DNA of 64,000 bases. Origin: Ephydatia muelleri (lineage: Eukaryota; Porifera; Demospongiae; Spongillida; Spongillidae). The position numbers and the translations under genes are program-made. Shown one piece after another: positions 56,333 through 64,000 of the stretch. A model generated the notes under the pieces. That model saw only the letters and a program-made list of their open reading frames with translations, was not told where the DNA came from and searched no databases. The number at the start of each line of letters is the position of its first letter. The first letter of the stretch is position 1. Where the stretch lies: the NCBI GenBank assembly GCA_013339895.1, contig JABACO010000001.1, forward strand, positions 30,943,779 through 31,007,778. Reading direction: 5' to 3'.

Positions 56333-57160
56333 ATGGCATCACAGGACATTCCCCTGCTAGAAATTTCTGTTGAGGAGTTTCACCAGGCTTGGACAAGGTT
56401 TGAGTTAGCCGCGGTAGCGAAGGAATGGAACGCTGCCAAACAGCTTTCCGTTGTGCCTGCCCTTTTGCGCGGCAAACTACTGGACTACTACGTTCAACTG
56501 GAAGATAGTGAGAAGTCTAGTATGAAGGCGCTGAAGGCGGCGTTGATGACGCGAAGTGGTATTGCTAAAGAACCTCTATCAGCAGCCAAACTGTTCACGG
56601 ACCGAGTACAGGGTAGTCAAGAGCGAGTGGGAGATTATGGTACATGTATGGCCCTAAAGAAAGCTTTTAAAGAAGTCTTTCCTGACGAGCTCGTGACATC
56701 AGCGGTACTTTTACAGCGTTCTCTTACTGGTTTGAGTCCAGCAATTACGCAGCAAATTTTGCTTCAAAAGCAACCGCGTGACTTGGATGAAGCCATTAAA
56801 GCGGCAACAGCTGTGGAATATGCGCTGAACTTTGGAAAGGGGGACGAGCCTAGTGTGCACGTGGTTCAAACCCAACATGATGATAGGATCAAAGAATTGC
56901 ATACTCTTCTCCAACAAATGTCCAACCGGTTTGACAGCATTGAAGCACAACTCCGTGTTGCAAAGGAGGAAACGGTACCACAGGATACAAGAAAGGGACG
57001 TTATTTAGAACAGAGACCTGCATCACAATGTTGCTATGGGTGTGGCCAGTATGGACACTGGAAACAGGACTGCCCATTGGCACGTAAGTGGTACCGCCGT
57101 GGGGAGGTTGGGCATTTTAAAAAGGAGTGTCCGTTAAAAGGGAATGGCCCCTCTGGGTAG
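56333..57160 (+). CDS. Retrotransposon Gag-like protein
   Basis: ATG at 56,333, 275 codons, ending in TAG. It contains a capsid-like helical region (ALLRGKLLDYYVQLEDSEKS, FKEVFPDELVTSAVLLQRSL) and a short coil (RIKELHTLLQQMSNRFDSIE). A canonical CCHC zinc knuckle (CYGCGQYGHWKQDC, about residue 234) follows. A second knuckle has lost both first cysteines (WYRRGEVGHFKKEC). The protein packages element RNA into particles in related elements. The next frame (pol) is in the same phase, directly after the TAG. Confidence 0.85.
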   Translation: MASQDIPLLEISVEEFHQAWTRFELAAVAKEWNAAKQLSVVPALLRGKLLDYYVQLEDSEKSSMKALKAALMTRSGIAKEPLSAAKLFTDRVQGSQERVGDYGTCMALKKAFKEVFPDELVTSAVLLQRSLTGLSPAITQQILLQKQPRDLDEAIKAATAVEYALNFGKGDEPSVHVVQTQHDDRIKELHTLLQQMSNRFDSIEAQLRVAKEETVPQDTRKGRYLEQRPASQCCYGCGQYGHWKQDCPLARKWYRRGEVGHFKKECPLKGNGPSG

Positions 57161-58252
57161 TTGGACAGAAGGCGGCCAAGGCAGAACCACCATTTGGTAT
57201 ATGTGTATAGTGGGAACTCAAACCTAAAGGTACAAGGGTATTTGGCAAAAAAGCCAGTTACTTTTCTTGTGGACTCTGGGGCAGCAATTTCAGTAGTGTG
57301 TAGTGATTTACTGTCTGGGTCGCAGCTAAAATCGGTTACAAGGACTTCTGTAGGGCTGGAAGCAATTGGTGCAAATGGTCTTCTATTGAATGTTTGTGGC
57401 CAGATTAGGCTTCCAATGACTGTAGAAAGTGTAGAAAGTGAACATGACTTCCTAGTTGTAAAGAATTTGCCAGTAGAATGTATTCTCGGCATGGACTTTC
57501 TTACCAAATACCATGCTGTAATAGATTGTGGGCAGATGGCACTCAGGCTAACTGGAGCTGATCACAAATTGACATCACAAACCAGTGATGTTAAAGGAGA
57601 CTTGTCAGTGACATTACCTAAGACATATAACATTCCCAGTCGTTGTGTAATGTTTGTCACAGGGTCAGTTCAAAGTCAAGGTAGAGCAATAGAGGGGTTA
57701 GTGGAACAGGAGTTAAATATCCATAATACCATTATGGTTGCTAGAGGTTTGTGCTGTGCTCAGTCAAATGGTGCTGTGGTGCTCCAGATGGTAAATATAG
57801 GCCCTGAGGCAGTGACCCTATACAAAGGAACTAGAGTAGCGGTGTTCTCACCCAGGAATTACATCATGGTACTGAGTGAGGAGGATGGTAGTAAGGCTGG
57901 AGGTGGTCATACTAACAGCAATGGGCCTGTGCCTGTTGACCTGTCTAAGTCAAATTTATCAGGGGAGCAGAAAAGTAGGCTCATGAATTTGCTGGAGCAG
58001 TTCAGAGAACTTTTCGTATCAGATGATCATGCACTTGGTAGAACATCTATGGTCACCCATAGAATCAAGACAACGGGGCCTCCTATTCAGCAACCACTGA
58101 GGCGATTACCAGAAAGTTTGAAGGCGGTGGTCCATAAAGAACTGGAGTCAATGCAAAATAAGGGTGTTGTTCGACCGAGTTGTAGTCCCTGGGTTTCACC
58201 GATGGTTCTGATACGGAAGAAGGACGGTAAATGGAGGTTTAGGTTGTGGTGA
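57161..58252 (+). pseudogene. Pol remnant: protease and first residues of reverse transcriptase
   Basis: In phase with gag after a single TAG. It contains an aspartic protease (FLVDSGAAISVV, then ILGMDFLTKYHAVIDCG) and a long linker. It reaches the first reverse transcriptase block (PMVLIRKKDGKWRFRLW), where a stop follows at once. The rest of reverse transcriptase, RNase H and the integrase core are absent: the sequence jumps to the integrase C-terminus at 58,252. This is an internal deletion, so the copy cannot be autonomous. Confidence 0.85.
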
Positions 58253-58977
58253 GGTCAAAACAGAAACAGAAGGTGAACTATGAGAAAGATGGAATATCCG
58301 ATGAATTATCTGTGGGAGACAGGGTTTGGCTATTAATTCCAGCAGTGAAAACAGGAAGGACCAAGAAGTTAGCAAGTTTGTGGCGGGGGCCATATACGGT
58401 AATTGACAGAACAGGACATGTAAATTACAGGATTCAGCTCATTGGTACTACCAAGACATTAATAGTTCACAGAAACAGACTAAAACTCTGCTATGGTGAA
58501 CCACGTGTACAGGAAACACGGCATGAGCAAACAGACAGTCTCAACCAGGCACAAAGTACTCCGGATGAACTTGGGGGTCCTAGTATTGAAATTGACAGTC
58601 AGCTGGCTAATGATGCTATTTTGGATGAGGAACCTGTAGATGAGGTGGGAGGAGCAAACAGACTGGAAGCAGAAGAAGCGGAGAGAGAGGAGGACGATCA
58701 GATGGCACAAAGGAGTTCAAAGTGAAGAGGATAACCAGGATATTGTTCGTGAGGAAATTGAGAGGGAAGCAGAAGAGGCCAAGAGAGGGGAGGATGATCA
58801 GGCGGCACCAGAGGATGAAGATGATGATGACCAGGATATTGTGAGCAATGAGATTGAGGATAACTCTGAAGGGGACGAGGACAGTGAAGTATGGGGGCAC
58901 AGGAAGTAGTGCAAAATCAGAGGCCACAGCGTATTCGCCGCCCACCGGAACGATATCGTGATTTTGTGCCAAGTTAA
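58253..58977 (+). pseudogene. Pol remnant: integrase C-terminal part
   Basis: KQKQKVNYEKDGISDELSVG, then DRVWLLIPAV and KLASLWRGPYTVIDRTG form the GPY/F-type C-terminal region of a Gypsy integrase. An acidic tail follows, with a frame change near 58,700, and the block ends in QRIRRPPERYRDFVPS and TAA. It follows the deletion junction directly. Confidence 0.8.
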
Positions 58978-59509
58978 GTTTAGTGGTCTTGCGTGGACGC
59001 AAGAACTGAAGGAGGAGTTATGTGACATTATGGAACTGTGTACTATATTTAGAAGTTTTATATGTAGGTCTGCGCATGCGTGTTCACTTCTGGTGTGAGT
59101 ACACACCCAACGGATATCAAATTTGTATCAAAAATGGCAACTTTTTTTTAAATGTATCAAATATGCGATCAAATGTGTCACAGATATGGTTCTGTACAAT
59201 ATATGTGGCCGCATATTTGATCCGCGTCTGATTGACAAACCGATTCTCGGCATATGGAACAAATATGTAATTCATATATTGTACAAATTTGTACTGATTA
59301 CATATATGATTCAGAGGTGCTTTGCATATTTGTTCCAAAGAGGAACGTTTTCACAAGGAGTAGCAAATGGCTTATCGCACGTCGTATACAGGCCAGGGCT
59401 AATTGTAAGAGGAGTCTTCTCTACAGCAATCGTATACGAAGGTGGTGATTGAGGTACTGCGCAAGGAGGAAGGTGAATTCGAACGTAGTACTTGCATGGG
59501 GTGTGTTGT

Positions 59510-60475
59510 TTCAAACAGAAGAGTTGAAAAGGCTATTGCATTATATTTTTTACAAACTGCCATTCCTCATGAAGGCATACCATGACCACAAAGATGACTT
59601 CTCTTCTCACTCATGTTCTGGTGTAAGGGCCACCGGCATCATGTTGGGGAAACCTCCAGGGGTAACTACTACCAATACTTTGGGCATGGAACAAAAGGAG
59701 AATCAAGCAGCAGTAGGATCGTGAGATACATGTAGAAGGGAGATAGGGTGTGGTCGTATTGTCCTGCTGTACCCCAGGGGCATTCTAAGAAGTTTCAAAA
59801 AGTGTATGTGTGTGTGTATGTGTGTGTGTGGGGGGGGGGGCAGATCAATAAATGGGCAATTTACATGGATGTATTATCATTGCATGATGAAATCCGCACC
59901 GCTCTGTTGTATGGAGAGCGGGCTAGGGCCATGTATGATATCAATAGCAGGTGTGCAAACATGTTATACCAGTTATGGGGCCGGGGTGGTGGTACATTTT
60001 TCCTCCCTATTTACATACAATTGTGACAAATGTGTGTATCTGGTTAAATTGAGTCTTCCTCCACACAAGCAGCAGGTAGTACTTGCCTTCACCTTATCTC
60101 TGCATGTGGACAATGGATCTACATTGGTTGAGTCTGGTCATTCTCAAAGAGTCCCACCAAAAAGTCCTGATCTAGTGAAGCAAGACATACCTTAAGACGA
60201 GGATCTGGAGAGGCATGACTTAGTACCAGAGGAGCTTGTTGAAGAGGACATGTGTAGGCACTCAGGAGGACAACAAATAGAGGCTGGGTGACACATTAGA
60301 CATGTAGACATCTCTGTGTATGGAGGGAGTGATGTAACAACAGTCTGTGTTTGTCCATTTTATCTTGTATACTGCTACATGTGCATATCGGGTGCATAAC
60401 CATGATTTGTACACGTAACCATTCGTTTAGTAAAAGTTTGTTTAATAAATGAGGGTTGATCATGAGATTAGGGCA

Positions 60476-60506
<31 letters not shown>

Positions 60507-61445
60507 ACTTGCCTACATGTACAGGGGCCTGCCAGGCAGTCACTGGTATGATTAATGCAGCATCCTTTTGTAGTCCCATGTGTATTAGCTTGTGATTTCA
60601 TGTACCTTACCCAGGCATTGTGTTGTTCTTTGAATTGCATTCACCCCTTGCGTTGAGCAAGGGGTGGAAGTATTTGATGAAAAGGCGCAGGAGTGTGTTC
60701 TAGTTGTTGCACCAGTACTGGCAATCATGTGTGACAATCCCAGGGTATCTCAAATTGTTGGCCACCTGACTGGCAGACCATCTAAGTTCTGTAGAGTATG
60801 CTTGGTATGCTACCTATATACTGATATACATGTATGTTTTAATACAGTTAAGGTACACCTTGTGCCATTTAGGCTGATGCAAATGAATCATGGACATGAT
60901 TGCCGAGCTGCGCACCAAAGCTAGCAGTATGGTAGATTTTGCTAAGATTTCTTATGCTAATGGAAGTGCAAAAGCAGAATTGAAAAATTATCTGGATTGT
61001 GTGACAAGCCCACCCCAATCCTCTCAAGCTGACATGCATATCCACCAACCATGCCAGCATGCTGTTTATATTTCCCTAATCCAGGTTTTTAGAATTGCTT
61101 ATTGTGGTACACTTCGGACATCTATGCTTGATGCATACCAGGGTACCTGTGATGCATTTGTCCAAGCCATCAAAGAGCATAACCCCAGTATGCTGAAAAA
61201 AAAGAAGGTCTATCTTGTGCTACACCTTCCGGCAGCATTACGCGAATTTGGCCCTACAACTGCATACAACACTGAAAGGTACACAAATTGGATGTGTCAC
61301 ATTTTCACCAATACTGATATGTGATACATGTAGGTGCGAGGCATTTAATTTCCTGGTTCGCTGCAAAAATGTACATTCTAATCGCCACAATCCCAGTCGT
61401 GATATAGCTGTTGGGTTCAGTGTTAGAGAGCACCTATAACTTATG
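59510..61445 (+). pseudogene. Tnp2-type (EnSpm/CACTA) transposase remnants
   Basis: Broken + strand blocks. The first is a possible N-terminal block at 59,515-59,720 (FLMKAYHDHKDDFSSH). A core block at about 60,664-60,807 reads VLVVAPVLAIMCDNPRVSQI and RPSKFCRVCL, matching the C-D-N-x-R-x-S ... K-F-C-R-x-C region of this family. 60,890-61,325 includes YLVLHLPAALREFGPTTAYN, and 61,330-61,437 has AFNFLVRCKNVHSNRHNPSR and DIAVGFSVREHL. Frames change repeatedly and stops occur between blocks; some gaps may be introns (CRVCL|GTATGC). The element cannot make a full transposase. Confidence 0.75.
60477..60505. repeat. Poly-C run of 29
   Basis: Uninterrupted C29 inside the EnSpm-like element, between coding remnants. 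Confidence 0.9.
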
Positions 61446-63010
61446 TTGTCTCAGGAGGTCACTATGGACCAAACAATGTACGATGAGTAATTATATACTA
61501 TATGAAACTTTGATTATAACTGACTTACATAGCTGTAGTCCTGCTATCCGCGAACTGTTTAAGACTACTGAAGTGCTACACTTCATGAATGGGTACACAC
61601 CCAAGACTCACACACATGGAGAATTCAGGAAACTTGAGGTATGTAAATACCATGCATTGATATGGTATACACTGGCCCTCTCTTGAAGGCATCACGGAAG
61701 CTCCAAAATCTGTCTGATGAGCTCATATATTGTAAGTGTGAGCAGAGCTGTGGACTAGGTTGCCTACTAAATGGGGGCATTATCAGTTGCAGCAGCATGG
61801 AGCTGAAATCAGCATGAATGCATTTGTACAAATGTACCGCTGGGACAAAAAATGCCACCATCAAAGTGACTAACTGCATCAAGTTGTTCTACTGTAACAA
61901 AGTAAGTATATAGCATGTGTCACAATATACCACGTCTTAGTAACATAGATACAGTATGGAATTCACGCCTGTTTTATGGAAAGGAGCAGTGTAACGTATT
62001 GCCTCATTCAGCTGTTTGAAGAAATGGTGGGCTCATTTGGGCAAGCCATATTGAACGATATAGACTGTCCTCTTTTGACACTGACCAAACAGCTTCTACT
62101 TGTACCACCTTCTACCCTTGCATGTGCTGTTTCCATTTGTCACCAGTACAGCACCTCCTGCACCCTGAAAGAACAGTCCAATGGACAGCTTTAATTTAAA
62201 CATGATTGGAACAATGACATGTATGCCTACAACATCTACTGTATGTCCAATGATTAATGTGGTTAACTTCTAATTCTAAATATACGACAACAATAGTAAT
62301 ATTAAGCACGTGCGCTGTAAAAAAAACAAGGGGATGACAAGAGTTCTCCTGCGTAAAAGAAGAATGTCCAGAGGTACATATTTGTGCATGTAGCTGCTCT
62401 CTTCCTAATGACAGAATTGAATCAGCTAAAGAGAGGAAGCTGGCTATGCTGATACAAGCTACAGTCATGATCAACGCGAAGCAATCAGGCATCGGTGAAC
62501 GACAAAGAGGTATGCACCAGTTAGCGTATTATTTTACGTTCGACGTTTAAGGTAAGCGGTGTAGAGCTATGCCTACTTATTAAATTGAGCTTGATCAATA
62601 GGAAAGCTTATGGATGGAAACAACACCTGCCAGACTAACTGTACGTTACCATGTATACCTTTTGTCTTTCGTAAAGAAAAGGTAAGAGAATATGTGCCTC
62701 TTTGTCACTGTTCTATATCTTGACAGGAAAGCTTATGGACGGAACAACACCAGCCACACATTTATGCCTTTTGTCTCTCGTAAAGAAAAGGTAAGAGAAC
62801 CTGTGCCTCTTTCCCGCTGTTTTATATCTTGATTCCTGTTAGGTGCTTTAATTGGAACATCGTGCAGCTACCTTCTCCATTTGCCAGCGTTCTTTGGATG
62901 ATTCGTTGAATGGAACTACGTGCAGTTTATGTACTTGTACAGTTGTATGCTTTTTTTGAAAACGAATTATATTTTAACAAGCCAGGCAGGATAACCATAC
63001 GCATGGGAAC
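61446..63010. other. 3' half of the EnSpm-like element, little recognised
   Basis: Short unassigned frames only. A 60-70-bp phrase (AGGAAAGCTTATGGA ... TTTTGTCT(T/C)TCGTAAAGAA) occurs twice in tandem at about 62,600-62,690 and 62,727-62,790. Confidence 0.5.
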
Positions 63011-63287
63011 TGGGCACATATTTGATACAAATATCTGGTACACATATGGCATCGCATGTTTGGTGTGGACTGAGCGCCACATACTTGGCGCAAACATCAT
63101 ACATATTTCGTCCATTGAATGAAGCTCCATATTTGATTCATATCGGCTACTTATATTTTATGTGCCAAATATGTGTACGTATATTTGATACATATATGGT
63201 ACATTGTTTGATCAAATTTGATATCCGTTGGGTGTGTATTTTGGTGCATGTGCTCGGTCTGATTGGGAAGAGTCTTCACGCGTAACA

Positions 63288-64000
63288 CTATTTAGGTGTG
63301 ATTCACGCTTGCGAGGATCGCGCGTGTAAACATTGCCCAAGTCTATGGCACACGTGATTCGTTTCCCATATATTATCTCTGGTTCCCCCCCCCCCCCCCC
63401 TACCCATGGTTATGGCCCAAGCCGCCACTGTACGAACAGATCCACGGGGGGAATAAGAGCAATCCGTACTCTCAATGTAACAGTTCTGACATATACAAAG
63501 GTCATGCACTTCCCTTCTCCCAATTATCGCCCATCGATTAAAACTGCGCGAAGTGGCCTTCATTTCATGTTCAGTTCAATCACGTATATGCTCCAACGTA
63601 CGTCCCTTATAAGTTATAACTTACCCCTCGTCGAGTCCCCCACGTCACGAGATAAGTTCACAATTTAATTTTCGATTGGTTTATTCCATTGTTTAACCAT
63701 ATTTAACCTTTAATCTCCAGACGTCCTACGCGTAGGACGATGGTCCTACGCATGTTAAAATTAATTTTTTGCAAACCCATATGAACAGAGAACAAACAAA
63801 AAACTCATTGTACTGTAAAAATGGTTAGTAATTCTGAATATACTGGTACTTCCTTGTAATTCTTCAAAGACTGTCAAATACAGTCAATACTCATTGCCAA
63901 TAGATACATGTACGTCTTCAGTATATCGTGAAGCAACTTCAAGTACCAACAAGTAATGTTGGAAAGATCAGAACGACGTTCAAAACAAGGGGGAAAGTGA
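63288..64000. repeat. Duplicated intergenic block, copy B, then unrecognised sequence
   Basis: 63,292-63,706 matches 46,021-46,555 without the two MITEs. A C14 run is at about 63,386-63,399. After 63,706 the copies diverge; a small palindrome GTCCTACGCGTAGGAC lies at about 63,723. No gene is recognised to the end of the window. Confidence 0.75.

Larger units (their letters stand above)
59102..63236 (+). mobile_element. EnSpm/CACTA-like DNA transposon nested in the 3' LTR
   Basis: Terminal inverted repeats CACACCCAACGGATATCAAA at 59,102 and the exact reverse complement ending GTTGGGTGTG at 63,236. They are flanked by TA on both sides, which is a single TA in the intact 5' LTR (GAGTATTTTGG at about 56,256). 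Length 4,135 bp. Many CATATTTG and CAAATATG words in both orientations lie within 250 bp of both ends, like the subterminal repeats of CACTA elements. The coding remnants inside are Tnp2-type. Confidence 0.88.
56175..63287 (+). mobile_element. Ty3/Gypsy-type LTR retrotransposon, split by a DNA transposon
   Basis: The 5' LTR is 56,175-56,307 (133 bp, TGTGACATT ... CGTAACA). A primer-binding site TGGTGTCAGAAGT follows one base later at 56,309 and matches the 3' end of tRNA-Leu. A purine tract GGAGGAG precedes the 3' LTR, which begins at 59,021, is cut at 59,101 and resumes at 63,237-63,287. CTAT flanks both outer ends (56,171 and 63,288), a 4-bp target duplication, and the empty site is preserved at 45,917-45,924. 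The LTRs are almost identical (a 4-base gap), so the insertion is recent. Internal sequence is only about 2.7 kb because most of pol is missing. Confidence 0.88.

Overview
This is a nuclear DNA window from an invertebrate animal. The evidence is spliced GT..AG genes with metazoan orthologs, long (AC/TG)n microsatellites, C2H2 zinc-finger genes and several kinds of eukaryotic transposon. A lone membrane-anchor exon at 13,690-13,930 resembles the C-terminal exons of demosponge receptor genes, so a sponge is my best guess. That is inference; nothing here proves the taxon.

Layout. (1) 1-17,900 is gene-poor and full of relics. The main object is the remains of an intron-containing integrase locus (about 4.5-6.3 kb), followed on the same strand by unidentified exons, a Ulp1/C48-like protease exon (7.5-7.8 kb) and BEN-domain exons (9.6-10.45 kb). 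A 5'-truncated LINE lies in the protease exon. Further on are a dead hAT transposase on the minus strand (11.2-12.85 kb), an orphan receptor-tail exon and a fold-back repeat. (2) 17,900-41,283 is a dense block of conserved housekeeping genes: CPT2 (-), STIMATE/TMEM110 (-), AKTIP (+), TIPRL (-) and ALDH18A1/P5CS (+). STIMATE and AKTIP diverge from start codons 33 bp apart. AKTIP and TIPRL converge with 93 bp between stop codons. Nearly every larger intron is filled with microsatellite or minisatellite DNA. (3) 41,284-64,000 is a duplicated zinc-finger and transposon region. A segment starting inside P5CS exon 7 (about 38,562) and running to about 46,555 is present again from about 48,514 to 63,706. 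In the second copy the P5CS half is a pseudogene, but the zinc-finger ORF is intact and its fingers have diverged. The second copy is about twice as long because it took in a hAT element, a short-LTR Ty3/Gypsy element and, inside the 3' LTR of that element, a 4.1-kb EnSpm/CACTA-like element. The two copies act as empty-site controls for each other, which makes the insertion histories unusually clear.

The five housekeeping genes do not form one pathway. CPT2 (fatty-acid oxidation) and P5CS (proline/ornithine synthesis) are mitochondrial. STIMATE is an ER membrane protein at ER-plasma-membrane contacts, AKTIP is a catalytically inactive UBC-fold adaptor in vesicle transport, and TIPRL regulates PP2A-family phosphatases. 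CPT2 carries one clear frameshift plus frame problems at two exon junctions. P5CS, STIMATE, AKTIP and TIPRL can each be spliced in frame from start to stop. All exon borders were read by eye from splice consensus and protein similarity recalled from memory; no alignment or search was run.
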